From positions 6,944,001 to 7,008,000 of the forward strand of contig NC_088312.1 of NCBI RefSeq assembly GCF_910592395.1: a stretch of DNA of 64,000 nucleotides. The letters are read 5' to 3'. Below, one piece after another: positions 31,468 through 42,727 of this stretch. Below the pieces are notes generated by a model. It was not told where the DNA came from. It searched no databases and saw nothing but the letters and a program-made list of their open reading frames with translations. The position numbers and the translations under genes are program-made. Origin of the DNA: Lineus longissimus (lineage: Eukaryota; Nemertea; Pilidiophora; Heteronemertea; Lineidae). Position 1 is the stretch's first letter. Each line of letters starts with the position of its first letter.

Positions 31468-31971
31468 AGAACCGATGTGATAAATATTCCCGACTCCCCA
31501 CCGATGTTGGACCTGTCATGTGATGCAACAGATGAATTCAACATGCCAAATGTGACGAAATCAAACGAATCTGGTTTTATACATTCCACTAAGACGCATT
31601 CAAGACTTTTACCAAGTGGCACTACCAGTACTCCATCTCATTCTCAATATCATCCGTACCAAAGAAAATCAAACTTTTCCATGGCATCTGCGACGAAATC
31701 TCAAGCTGATGCTTTATCGCATGCCTCTAATACGTTTGGTGCGCAAAATACGCAGCCAAGCTGGACTTCTACTACGTCTAGTAGCGCCTTATCGAGACAA
31801 CCTGAACAGAACGAAAGTGACGTTTTTAGTGCCTTGTCTGCGGACAATTCTAAAGAATCTGCTGCATTTAAAACTGAGGCGAGTGATTCGGTGCTAGTGT
31901 CATTATCAGGTCCGCTGTCGTCCGAGTCGTTCGATGACAGCAGTCAGTCTTTAGGAATGGATTCATCTCAG
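31468..31971 (+). CDS. L3 linker exon (exon B) with SIM-like block
   Basis: The acceptor TTGTACGTTTCAG and donor TCTCAG/GTGGGT bound 168 codons in phase 0. It opens with D-V-I-N-I-P-D-S-P-P-M-L-D-L-S, the same block as in L1 and L4, and later has S-D-V-F-x-A-L-S where they have S-D-V-F-F-P-L-S. Very Ser/Thr-rich, likely disordered and phosphorylated. It connects the coiled coil to the chosen terminal exon. Confidence 0.83.
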
Positions 31972-34806
31972 GTGGGTGTCCTTTTGTCTCCTCTCTTTCA
32001 TTTCCTGAGAATTCATTTGCCAACACATGGAATGGTCTCTTGCTAAACTGGGTAGAAATTGAAATGAAACAATTTCATGCTAAGTGACACATTGTCATCA
32101 CAAGTGCTGATCATTTAACTCTTTGGATTGAATTTAGCATCGGAGTCCGGCGATGTTTAAAACCAGCGTGACGTACCGACAATCACAAGCATACCTGGTA
32201 CCAGTTCATTGTGGTAAAACTTAACTAGCAGATGACTGACTGGTCCAATCTAACCATTTTGTGACAAAAATGTATCCAATTGTTGTGTTTTATCACTGAA
32301 TTATCGTCGGGTAAAGAAGCAGAATGTTTTGCACGGAACCAATCTCAGTTTAGCAAGGGTGTGTCATGTATGATGCATTTCATGATTGTCGTGACTGAAT
32401 GCTCAGAAGGATAGTCACGGTTGTTGATATGCTTGTAAGTTTAGCTGCATTGTTTATCTCTACTAACTTATGTATCCTGTTGAGCTGACAACAGTTTGTG
32501 CAATTAGGATTGTTTGGATCATGTAATAGTAATGTTGTACCCTTGTGTGCATGGTAACATTCTACATGTACATAACTGGCAAAGCTTTTGAAATTTTAAA
32601 CTTGAGATTTCTGGCAGTTGTACCTTCATACATTAGTCTAGCGCTTATTCAGCAAGCTACATGAGCAGTTGTATTCAGGCATTGCAGCTATACTTATGGA
32701 ATATCCACTCCGTGATTATCAATGTTGTATCGAGACCAAAGTTTGGACTAGGTAACTTACAATGTACTTAATTATGGCAGTTTATAACTTACTTACCCCT
32801 CTTACTTACGTCGAAATGTCACTTGGCGGTAACCTGATTTCACAGGGCGGCCATCATCAAGATAATGATAAAAAATCTGTGCTCCAAACTTTGGTGTCTG
32901 TTTGTGTTGGTGTTTCTCATGGAGGCAATGTTAGAACGTCTGGAAGTACTCTCTACTGTACTGTAGCCTTCGCATGAATTGGCTGGTCTGTGATGGTCTC
33001 AGCAAGCCATTCTGTGATACTACATGTCTCTGGTACGACGACGACTTACAGTGTCACCCTGAAGATTTGTATTAAACTTAGTGAGTGGATGTAACTTCTC
33101 CCTTTTAAGACAGTAGAATCTAATTCTATTTCTAACAATTAAGGGACACCACATTTTTGCTGTGTAAAAAAGCTTTTTAAGTGGAGACAGTTGGCCACCC
33201 AGTCTTCCAGGAGACCGAGATCAAACTGTGCTCGAAACTAAATAAAATGACCTTGTCTCTTGGAAGCTACACTATAGCTACACTATGAAATGTGGTGTCC
33301 CAACTGTAGGGAAAAGGTAGCATGTAGAGGAGTTCCATCCACCTTCGACACTCTGATTTTGAATGGAATATTTCTCAAATTCTTCATTCTCTGCTGTGAT
33401 TGTGTAGCCAATTTGGCCTTCAACTGTAAGTAAGGTAAAGTGGAACAATTATAGCTCCAGTACAATTGTGCCCGATCCAGTGTTGAAAACAGCTTGCAGT
33501 ACACAATATTGCACACAGAGGCTATAATTGTACTGGGCTTCAATGTATGATGGAACCACTTTTACCCCACAAATATCGAAGACATCTTGTGCATTATTCT
33601 GTTTTAAAAATACCTGCCGCACTTGACAATGGACAAGCAACTTGTTTGTTATGAGATGTATTCCATTCTTTGTCTCAGGCCACACCAATTTAGAGGATCA
33701 GTATAGATGATATGCATGGCGTAATGGGACACAGTGTAGTCATAAACTCAACCAAGCCTCATTGCTTATGATGTCTGGTAGAATAAAGGAATGCCGGCAG
33801 ATGTCTAGCGATATTGCTCTGTTGCATTCCAAACTCTGTCTTCCATTTCATCATGCAGGTCCTACATATTATTATTGGTATGGCATGCAAAATTGGAATG
33901 TTTTCAACTGCTTCCATCTAAATAGATGGACTTCGCACATCACATGACGATTGGAATGTGTGCCACCAATTTACTTATCAAGCTGCTGACCTGTTACAAT
34001 CAACGGATGACTCATTTCTCTCAAAATTTAGAAGCCGTTTGAAAATTACTGTTGGATCACATTTGCATTCTTATATGTGTTATCGAAAGTGGGACCTCCC
34101 TTTTCAGACACTCCTGACCAGAAGACAACTACCCCACACAGCTTTGGTCCCAACTTCGTTTCCGGTTTCCAAATTTGACCTTGCTTATGCTTATTATAAT
34201 ATTTTCTAAAAGACAGCTCTACTGACTGACTGTATTTCAGAATTCTCATTCACACTTATCGATAAAAATCCTCTAGTTGTGCCTGCTGTGCTGTACATAT
34301 TTGGGCAGCTTAGGCTTGGCGGGGGGGGGGGGGTCTCTGAAATGCCATGGGTGAATACTACATGTGCGTCTTGGACAATCCAGGATCAGCAGCATGATCC
34401 GCTTTGGGGGAAACAGTTTGGGTTCCGTCTTAAGTGATTTGAAAAGTACATGGAATCGTATGAATCATTGAATGCGAGGACGCACTTTGTTGGTTAAAAA
34501 TCTCCAGGGTTTACAGATTTTTTCCAGCGATTGTGTTTATAGCAACTTGGTTGGTCTGACCAATCGTCTTCGACTGATAATGAGAGTTATACTAGTTTAT
34601 AAACTAAGGTGCAAAAGGATAGATGGTGCTTCTATATAACATTTAAACAAGGCTTCATGTAGATTCATGTAAATATCTCCTAGTAGGCATCATGCGCTTG
34701 GTGTACCGGTGTTATCTTGAACAGAGACCTACCATCTCCTTCCATGCATGAAGACAGACTACATCGAAAATGTGACGTTAAAAGTATTTTATTTTCTATG
34801 TGACAG
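31972..34806 (+). other. L3 intron before the terminal-exon array
   Basis: No further phase-0 exon with DNA-binding content was found in this 2.8 kb. A transposon-like element lies at 33,430-33,560 and a run of twelve G at about 34,320. A good acceptor at about 34,241 leads only into an 11-codon frame. Confidence 0.45.
33430..33560. repeat. Inverted-repeat transposon-like element, copy 2
   Basis: GGTAAAGTGGAACAATTATAG on the left and GCTATAATTGTAC plus CCACTTTTACC on the right form inverted ends; shares inner blocks with the element at 17,403. Confidence 0.55.
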
Positions 34807-35217
34807 ATGGCCGATCACACCGTCACTGGCGCTGTCCCAAACCCCCATGGCTGGCAATTACATCAACATTCACCGCACGTCTGGCGCAGTAAGTCTGATC
34901 GACTGGACAAAGATGTCCTAGCGGCCATGACCCCCGAAGAAAGACTGCTCCTACGCAGGAAGCAAGCTACAGAAAGACAGCGGCGCCATCGTGCACGATT
35001 GAAAAACGACCCTCAGAAACTGCAGGAAGTGAGACAGCGACAGAAGATGTACGCGCAGAAAAATCGTCAGATTATGCTCGATCATTTGGAATTGTTTGCA
35101 AACAAGGGCGGCACTTGGAAAGACGGTGCTCCAGTATGGCAACATAATCAGGATTCCTCAAGTCAGGATTTTGATGCAACATTGAAAAATGTTGAGGAAA
35201 AAAGTGATTCATCTTGA
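34807..35217 (+). CDS. L3 terminal exon T1: basic helical domain, no zinc finger
   Basis: The acceptor TATGTGACAG is followed by ATG in phase 0; 136 residues. Residues of about 33-80 form a long Arg/Lys/Gln-rich helix (E-R-Q-R-R-H-R-A-R-L-K-N-D-P and R-Q-R-Q-K-M-Y-A-Q-K-N-R) resembling a repeated R-x-R-L-K-x-D-P motif I associate with uncharacterised invertebrate proteins. It has no C2H2 finger. The charge pattern allows nucleic-acid binding, but that is inference. It is the first alternative end of L3 and its ATG could also start an independent short protein. Confidence 0.72.
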   Translation: MADHTVTGAVPNPHGWQLHQHSPHVWRSKSDRLDKDVLAAMTPEERLLLRRKQATERQRRHRARLKNDPQKLQEVRQRQKMYAQKNRQIMLDHLELFANKGGTWKDGAPVWQHNQDSSSQDFDATLKNVEEKSDSS

Positions 35218-35382
35218 AAACTCTGACTGCAGACTGATGGAACTGTGGGGCGATATTAACCATCTCACTTGCATGGAGGTCAGCCGCTATCCCTGCTGGT
35301 AGCTCTTGATTTTGACAGCATTATTCCCCAATATTCATACCAATGAAAACAATAATGGGTTGCTCTATCTGACTATTTGCAG

Positions 35383-35640
35383 TTTGTCAATGACGGGGAT
35401 GGACTAAATCTGGACACAACGAAAGGCCCAACATGTCCACACTGCGGTGGATCGTTTTCGACTAACTTTGCGTTGCGACGGCATATTCGTATTCACACGG
35501 GAGAGAAACCATATGTGTGTCCTGTTTGTAATAAACGCTTTAATCAGCGTTATAATGCCAAACTTCATATGAGGGTGCATGTCGAAGAGAGAAACAGTCA
35601 ATTATTATCGAAGGGAACACCGCGTGATTGTACCTCATAA
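35383..35640 (+). CDS. L3 terminal exon T2, two C2H2 fingers
   Basis: The acceptor CTATTTGCAG opens phase 0; 85 residues. Two standard fingers (C-P-H-C and C-P-V-C) with a TGEKP linker and H-x3-H endings. Their helices (T-N-F-A-L-R-R and Q-R-Y-N-A-K-L) lack the R-x-D pattern of most L3 last fingers. Confidence 0.82.
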   Translation, partial: FVNDGDGLNLDTTKGPTCPHCGGSFSTNFALRRHIRIHTGEKPYVCPVCNKRFNQRYNAKLHMRVHVEERNSQLLSKGTPRDCTS

Positions 35641-36042
35641 ATTTTACTTCTATCCTGGTTTGCTGTCTGCTGTTCAACACCGCACGTGGAAGAATCTGAA
35701 CCGTTAGTTCACGGTGACTCACCCAGGTAGCTTTCTTGTACATAGTATGATAATGCATTGCATGATATACTACAAGAACATCCACCTGTGGTGCTCCAGC
35801 AGGAATTGGCAAGGCGATCTGTTCATCTCCACTGTTCACAACTGCAAACCTATAGTGCAATTGGGTATAATATAGAATCCATAAAAACCTTAGCAGTAAC
35901 TTTTATGCTAAACATTAAGGTTTGTACTAAGTAAAGTCTGTTTCAAGATAAACTTTTGATTAACAAGAATCTGATTGGTGATAACTTATGGATGTTGAAG
36001 ATTAGGAACATTGTAGCCTACATGTACACTGCAGCTTGTAGT

Positions 36043-36048
36043 AATAAA
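36043..36048 (+). terminator. Poly(A) signal after T2
   Basis: AATAAA, about 400 bp after the T2 stop and upstream of the T3 acceptor. Confidence 0.45.
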
Positions 36049-36864
36049 CTGCTGATGTACATGTACGTGTATTTATAAATTTTGAATTTACTCTATAAAA
36101 CTCAATGTGATTGTGATGCATTCCTTTGTCTTCATTTGTTGAAACTTTCCCTTGGCGCCTCCCCCTCGACTTAAGTCTTTGTCCTCAATACTTCTGCCAG
36201 AAGCCCCCTCCAACTGATGTCTACCCCCATTGTTCACATTTCCATGAGCGACCCCCTCCCATGTTTCACATCTTCATAGAAGGTTATTGAAAGGTCAGAA
36301 CACTCCATGTTGTCCCCAGTGACTGGTCAGAATGGTCTGAGTGATATCTGGCGGTGTCACAACAAGATTGCAGGCTTTTGTTTCGTTGTCATTGTGTTGG
36401 TGAATTGGGGCCATCTCCCCCTGGTTGTGTTGTGGAGATTCTGGGTGATCACTGGGGAGCATGAATTGAACGGTGGAGAATTATTTACATGGGGTGCCAG
36501 AGTCATGTGTCTTGGCATATATCAATAAATAAGATGGATCTATTCTTACGCCTTATTACACATTCCAAACTCGGAACTGAAAAAATGTTGTTCAAGCACC
36601 AAACACTATTATGTTTCTGTTTTGTTCCGTTCAAATATGGGGTTATAGTCGGTAAAGATGATAAAAACTGTATAGCAGTTACCTATCCACGATATCCTAG
36701 GATCCATATTGACTGTTTAATTATGGTGGTGGTCTCTCTCAGTCATGGTTTCATGTTTCAGGCTCACTGTTACTGGAAGCTAATCTGAGTTATGCTGTGA
36801 ACAATTTTAACGCCTTTAACATAACATGACAATTTGACAAGAGAGTTATCACTCTTCGTTCCAG

Positions 36865-37281
36865 ATGGAGGCAGATTTGAGGATATTTGATCAAAACGAA
36901 GACCGCCAAGTGCATTTGTCACCACCACATCGAACCGCCTCTCTGTGGCCAAAGGATGTCAGTTTTAAATCCATGCATGTCAGCAGGACTAAGCCAGTTG
37001 CTCTATTTAATCAACTTGGACCAAATCCTGCAGTCAAGCAACAGGGAGCTCAACTCGATCGATTGTTATTGTCAACAAGAAAAGCAAGGAAGAAATCATT
37101 GATTTGCGACATTTGTGGGGCTGAATTTGTTAATCGTTTCACATTGAGGCGGCATTTCAACACCCACAAACAAGAGCGCCCACTCGTGGATTGTAAATAT
37201 TGTGATAAGAAGTTTACGAGGCTTGACAATTTGAGGGCTCATATCAGTGTGGTCCGTGCTAAGGAAGTCGGCATAGCGTAA
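36865..37281 (+). CDS. L3 terminal exon T3, one intact and one altered C2H2 finger
   Basis: The acceptor CTTCGTTCCAG is followed by ATG in phase 0; 138 residues. A lead of about 80 residues precedes two fingers. The first (C-D-I-C ... H-x3-H) is intact. The second (C-K-Y-C, helix R-L-D-N-L-R-A) ends H-I-S-V-V-R where H-x4-H would place His, so the fourth zinc ligand is missing. One base change (CAT to CGT) would explain it. Zinc binding by that finger is doubtful. Confidence 0.8.
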   Translation: MEADLRIFDQNEDRQVHLSPPHRTASLWPKDVSFKSMHVSRTKPVALFNQLGPNPAVKQQGAQLDRLLLSTRKARKKSLICDICGAEFVNRFTLRRHFNTHKQERPLVDCKYCDKKFTRLDNLRAHISVVRAKEVGIA

Positions 37282-37373
37282 TGAGATGTCGAAAGTTGTA
37301 TGTTGATTGATATAGAAATGTTGATTGATATAGAATATTTGTAATTGTCAGTGCTTGAACGTGAAATAATTTA

Positions 37374-37379
37374 AATAAA
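37374..37379 (+). terminator. Poly(A) signal after T3
   Basis: AATAAA, 93 bp after the T3 stop codon. Confidence 0.6.
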
Positions 37380-37729
37380 GATGTAAAAATTGTTAAAGAC
37401 AATTGAAGATTTCTGTCCTTTGAGTTCACTGTTTGATTGATGGCGGGGGGGGGGGCGGGCAATAATTGATCGATGCCGGTGTGTTATTTGTTTAGATTTC
37501 AGAAGGACGTCAAATTATGTTGAAATATTTTCTATAGCTGACCAAGTATAGTTTGGGCTGAAGTGACAGGTGTTGGTGTCAGATGTGTCTGCCACATTGA
37601 TTTTATAATTGCTGCACCAAACCTAACTGCACCTGTAGACTAGAACCGTGAATACGACTTGTGACTAACCAATGAAATGCATCATGTCGCTTGTTACGAC
37701 TTACGGGCATCTCCTTCTCTATCTTACAG

Positions 37730-39316
37730 AGTGCGTTTTGGTACAGTCAAGGATTGAATCCATTCAAGAGTATGATGTATGGCAAGTTTTCACCTCAGAA
37801 GCTTGCCCAGGGCCTCATCCCTCCTCAGCCCAACACGGATCTAAAAGCAGGTCCAACATTCTCATGTCAAGTCTGTGGTCAGACGTTCAAGAGGCCGTAC
37901 CGTCTAAAACGTCATAGTTTGATTCACACAGGAGAACGACCACATGTTTGTGAAGTCTGTGGGAAGTCTTTTGCCCGTTTGGATAAGTTGCGACGGCACT
38001 CGTTGATCCATATCGGAGTACGACCATTCTCTTGTCCTAGTTGTGACAAGTCTTTCACTCGCAAGGACGAACTGACGAGGCATCTTGTAAAACACAGCGA
38101 GGAGAGGCCGTATAAATGTGGGCTATGTCATGCCTCGTATCTGAGGTCGGATGCGCTAACCCGACATATCACATCAATGCATTCAAGTCTGTTTGTACAC
38201 CAACATAGCACTACAAAAAGTTCAACCAGTCAGCCTGCAAATAATGCACTGCTAAGCCTGGCTCAGAACATGAAAGATAAAATGAGTAATGAATCACCCC
38301 AAAAGGAGGGAAGCATTACCCCTGGTGTGCCCAATGAACAAACATCTCCCACCAGCATGGCAAGTGCTGCCTCAATCATCAAGCAAAACCAGTCCCCAGA
38401 GTTTCAAAGGATTTTAACCAAGTATCACCAGGCTGGGGCTCAACTCATGGGCTCAGCATTTTCACCACCTGGCTCTGGACTAATAGACAATACCTCCTCC
38501 CACTCGCCGTCTGATAGCAGAGATACACTTGCGTATTCACAGGCTGAGATGCGACCTCTAGCAACGAAATATCACCAGGGGGCTTCTGACATGCCGCCTC
38601 TGTTTCAACCAAGTATAAGCAAACCACTGGGTGGGATTGAGAGCCCCAGCCTAAAGGCAGATGCCTCTCTGGCCACAAAATACCACCTAGCAGCTGCACA
38701 GATGTTTCAACAAAATAAACTGCAGAATAACACTGGGAAGATGTCTGAATCTCATGGCTCCTTGGCTACCAAATATCACCAAGCAGGAGCTGAAATGATG
38801 AGTGCAGTAGGCCTGTTCCCACCATCCATGGTTGATAAATTGCAGTCAATGAGTTCCGATTCCTCCCCCGAGAGTGAACCAGATATGTCTGCTGAGTTCT
38901 CACTTGCAGATGTGCAGTCAATGACAACGAAATATCACCAGGCTGCAGCTCAAATAATGGGCGGTGCCTTTCCTCAAAGTGAGCCTCTCCCCCAGGATAA
39001 GATCACATGCTCATCCCCAGTTGATAGTACCATGGCTACCAAGTACAGGCAAGCTGGAGGCCAGCCCATGAACGCGATCTTCCCGGGAAATGAGATGCAG
39101 GATATGAATGCAAATCCCACGCACCGTAACGAGCAGCAGACACCCTTGTCATATTCTCTTGCGGGGATGCAGCAGATGATGCCCAAGTACCAGCAGGCCA
39201 GTTTGATGAGTCCTGCATTTCCACAGACGGTGTCCCCAGATGTGAATAGAAACTCGACAATCGGTCAACCCTGCGAGCAGCAACCATTCTCCCAGACTGG
39301 GGAGGTGCAGCAATGA
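37730..39316 (+). CDS. L3 terminal exon T4, four C2H2 fingers and a long repeat tail
   Basis: The acceptor CTATCTTACAG opens phase 0; 528 residues, by far the longest terminal exon. Four fingers (C-Q-V-C, C-E-V-C, C-P-S-C, C-G-L-C) occupy residues of about 45-160, three of them with R-x-D helices. A low-complexity tail of about 365 residues follows, rich in Ser, Pro, Gln and Met, with seven spaced copies of a motif near T-K-Y-H-Q-A-x-A-Q-x-M (DNA about 38,410-39,215). The tail could be an activation or interaction region; its function is unknown. An isoform using T4 would be about 913 residues. Confidence 0.85.
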   Translation, partial: SAFWYSQGLNPFKSMMYGKFSPQKLAQGLIPPQPNTDLKAGPTFSCQVCGQTFKRPYRLKRHSLIHTGERPHVCEVCGKSFARLDKLRRHSLIHIGVRPFSCPSCDKSFTRKDELTRHLVKHSEERPYKCGLCHASYLRSDALTRHITSMHSSLFVHQHSTTKSSTSQPANNALLSLAQNMKDKMSNESPQKEGSITPGVPNEQTSPTSMASAASIIKQNQSPEFQRILTKYHQAGAQLMGSAFSPPGSGLIDNTSSHSPSDSRDTLAYSQAEMRPLATKYHQGASDMPPLFQPSISKPLGGIESPSLKADASLATKYHLAAAQMFQQNKLQNNTGKMSESHGSLATKYHQAGAEMMSAVGLFPPSMVDKLQSMSSDSSPESEPDMSAEFSLADVQSMTTKYHQAAAQIMGGAFPQSEPLPQDKITCSSPVDSTMATKYRQAGGQPMNAIFPGNEMQDMNANPTHRNEQQTPLSYSLAGMQQMMPKYQQASLMSPAFPQTVSPDVNRNSTIGQPCEQQPFSQTGEVQQ

Positions 39317-39319
39317 AAG

Positions 39320-40371
39320 AACTGGCCCTGGAGCTAAAAACTCCCCCAGACTGTTCATCTGCTTCAGGGCTTTGTTCAGTTTCCTTGGAAGCATGTTTTC
39401 AAAGGAAGTGACCTTGCGTGGTTGAGAGTTTGTGCTACTGAGAGCATTATTGTCTGAATGTGAATAGAGATGTAACGCAATCAGTACCATTTCAAATCTT
39501 TTGACTATTCCAGTAAAAAGGACTGTTCGAGTATCTTCAGATTTGTACTTGGTAATCTTGCGCTATTTATCAAGTATGGACTTGTGTGCTTGATAAAAAG
39601 ACCCAGCAGGAGGATCTAATAGAAATATAATGGATTGAGTTTATATTGTGGACAAAAAACAGTGCAGTGGTATTGTGTAGAACTGGTCACAGTGCATAAC
39701 GCCATTGTGTTATGGGAGGACATAAATGATAAAACTATGAGACTTCCCTTTGGCTATGATCAAATTGAGTTGTGCACAATTAGTAGTGATGTACTAGATT
39801 CCAATACAGATAAGTGAGAAAGAAAATCAGAGTTAAAATGAACTCTTACAATCTGAATGGAACTTGCCCCTGGTGAAATACAGCTTATGACCCAGTCAAG
39901 GATTGGTGGGGGGTTCTGCTGAAAATGTCATTTCACAGTGGGCATCCATCCCTATTTATAAAATGAGCTTCATTGTGGCCTAGCTGTGTTTGTGGAATGG
40001 GCACCTTATATTGTTGAGAATGCTGTTCTTGTTGATTTAGTGTAGAAGGTTGAACTGTGAAGAACAAGTTTGCTTTATGTGTAATTGTTTGGTATCTCAA
40101 CTGTAGAGGTCTTGTCAAAGGCTATGACATGATAGTGGAGGAGCAGTGATTGACAATCATATAAATTAATGGTTTTTGGTATGAAAAAAGTACCAAACTC
40201 AATCTTTTGCATTTGTATCAAGTTTAGTTTGGTGGTGGAACAGGCATTTCAAACAATGGTTGGTTGTTGTTTCAGGATTAATGCTGCCTTGTGCTGGGTG
40301 TGAGGGTGCGTGGATTATAAAACTAAGCAATACACTCCATGCCAATTCATAGCTGTCATTCTCTCTTGCAG
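39320..40371 (+). other. L3 spacer T4 to T5
   Basis: No gene or finger exon seen. Likely T4 3' untranslated region followed by intron; no perfect AATAAA was noticed. Confidence 0.4.
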
Positions 40372-40713
40372 TCATGGATGCAGAAATCACCCGAGAGGGG
40401 CAGCCATGCCCGCAAAACTCTATTCATACCTCGTTTCCAGTGTGATGACTGTGGTAAACACTTTACCCGGAAAACTAGTCTGGCTCGTCACATGCCAATC
40501 CATACTGGGGTCCGCCCATTCATCTGTCACATATGCGGAAAGGCTCTGTCGCGTGCGGATAAGTTACGCGCTCATTTGAAGCGACATAGCGAAGATTTTA
40601 ACAAACTGTCGCCGGAGAAGAGCGCTGCAATTTTAAACCAAGACAGTTTCGTCGTCGGTCAGAATCGGTCGGCGAAGAAACTAACCTATGAAGAAACCAA
40701 GCCTATTTTATGA
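40372..40713 (+). CDS. L3 terminal exon T5, two C2H2 fingers
   Basis: The acceptor TCTCTCTTGCAG opens phase 0; 113 residues. Fingers C-D-D-C (helix R-K-T-S-L-A-R) and C-H-I-C (helix R-A-D-K-L-R-A) are joined by TGVRP; a Lys/Ser-rich tail of about 45 residues follows. Confidence 0.82.
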   Translation, partial: SWMQKSPERGSHARKTLFIPRFQCDDCGKHFTRKTSLARHMPIHTGVRPFICHICGKALSRADKLRAHLKRHSEDFNKLSPEKSAAILNQDSFVVGQNRSAKKLTYEETKPIL

Positions 40714-40722
40714 TTCAAACTC

Positions 40723-40728
40723 AATAAA
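40723..40728 (+). terminator. Poly(A) signal after T5
   Basis: AATAAA begins only 10 bp after the T5 stop codon, implying a very short 3' untranslated region. Confidence 0.6.
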
Positions 40729-40729
40729 G

Positions 40730-42457
40730 AGAAAAAATTTACAGCACAGTGACACCTTCCTTAGTAGAGACCTCTATTAGCAGGACACCCTCTTCAGTTT
40801 TGGATCAGGTTCAATTCTAAGAAAAATAGTATCAAGTTGTTGTGTTATGATGCCAACGGCATATGACTTTTATCATATCATCATACAAGACTATTTTAGA
40901 CTTTGGTTTCTGTATGTGTAGATCATCAACTTCAAACCTGGCGTCTGTTGCTTCAAGAAACTGTGAGAAAAATTATAAAAAGAAAGAGTATTTACATTGA
41001 TGAGATCAGTCATACTACTAAAGTTTGTTTTAGATAATCGTATTGTTTGCAATGTTGCACAGATTTTCGACTTATGTAGCATTCAGCACTCAATGTAACC
41101 AACTTCACAAAGTCAGTTTTGTGAACTTTTCTATATATGAATACAAGTAGTGACATACATGTACCGGTAGTTAGTCAAATTTTTGTTTTATTTTTCTTCT
41201 GATTGGAATAGCTGTTTTGTAACAGTGATTGGAGTAATTTGACTTGCCCAAGGACTCAAACAAAAGTTCCAAGTGTTTGCTGGTCCCACACATCTGTGGT
41301 TTACAGCCTGGTAAAATAGAGCCAAATAATGACCATTAAAGATGGCATATTTTGAAACAGTGATTGGAGTCATGTGACTAGCCCAAGAACACAAGGAATT
41401 AAAGCGTTTTAAGCCTGTGGCGTACAGCCTGTTAAAAAAGAGATTGGCCATTAGTGATGGCAGCGACATCCAGTATGCCCAACATTGCTAATGTGAAACG
41501 GCATATACCATATATTGGCTCTTGGTATCCCGTGCTACATGTAACATCCATCCGCTGCAGGATGTTCTGGTTGCCTAGTGATGCAAATCGCTCCTCCAAC
41601 TCCCCACTGCGTCCTCTTGCAGGTTTTGTGAAGACAGATATGCTTGGTTCACTCACTCACTCCCTGCAACTTGACATTTCTATGCCACAATTTGCATGGC
41701 AGAGTTGGAAATGAGATAATTAGAACGATTTTACCCAGAAGTCACATTTCTCATGATTCATGTGTTGTCATATGAATTATCGAAGCAACACATTGACACT
41801 TATGAAGCAAGCACTTCTGCAATTCCTTGATACTTCAATTCACGCATGAATCAAGACAAAGACCTTTCAGCCAACTTGGTATACATTCCAACTAAAAATC
41901 ACTTCAATCGACCTTTTCTATCAGGCGATACCCAACCCAACCCCTACTGTTTTGGAGATTGAATTATTTGATACACTCTGCTTTGGGGAGTTTTGGTTGC
42001 CTGGCAACTGAAATCTCTACTCCACCCCCACTGTGTCCGAATATTCAGATTGTATAGCAGGGATTTCCTTCAGGTTGATTAATTTTCTCTTGGCTACATT
42101 CCTTGCCATGGAAATTATTCTCTTTATTTGCTGGGGGGGGGGGGAGGGGGGCATTCATAGAAGATGGACATGATGAATAGATGAGGTGATTAGCTGCCAT
42201 TCAAGTTGATAACAATGTGTTTACTCCTATAGAATCCAACTCTTCATTGACACAAAAGCTTTGCTGCTCGGCTGAAGTGTATTTCCCCCCCCCCCCCCAA
42301 TATCCTCCCCCAATACTGAAAGACAAAGGGGAAATGGCAGTGTTTCGAGCCCAACTTTGACTGATTCCAAACTTGATAGTTTTGGGACAGGGTGTTGGAA
42401 ATTCCCAAAGTGCTCAAAAGTACCACTTGGCTGACACATATCCTTGTATTTTTACAG
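40730..42457 (+). other. L3 spacer T5 to T6
   Basis: No exon supported in 1.7 kb. It contains a dispersed-repeat fragment at about 40,755-40,830, a G-rich run at about 42,133 and a C run at about 42,287. A duplicated block (AACAGTGATTGGAGT) occurs at about 41,221 and 41,357. Confidence 0.4.
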
Positions 42458-42727
42458 AACTTCATGTGTCTCTGGAATGATGGATCAAACTCAGCCAGAA
42501 AATGCCATCCGTGTAACATTTGCGGGAAAGTGTTTATCAACGCCAAGAGTTTCAGTCGCCACAAGAGGGTTCATGATCCGAGTAAATTTCTAAACTGTCC
42601 GATTTGTGGAAAGGTGTTCCATCGGAAAGATCGCTACACACATCACATGATAAAGTCACATGGTGTTACGAAAAAGAATGCTCTTGAAGTTGAGGCATTT
42701 GGCCATGGGGGAGAGGGTCCCGTTTAG
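42458..42727 (+). CDS. L3 terminal exon T6, two C2H2 fingers of the HDPS subgroup
   Basis: The acceptor GTATTTTTACAG opens phase 0; 89 residues. Fingers C-N-I-C and C-P-I-C are joined by an H-D-P-S-K linker rather than TGEKP; the second helix is R-K-D-R-Y. It is the first of a run of five closely similar exons up to 44,815. A Gly-rich tail ends the protein. Confidence 0.83.
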   Translation, partial: NFMCLWNDGSNSARKCHPCNICGKVFINAKSFSRHKRVHDPSKFLNCPICGKVFHRKDRYTHHMIKSHGVTKKNALEVEAFGHGGEGPV

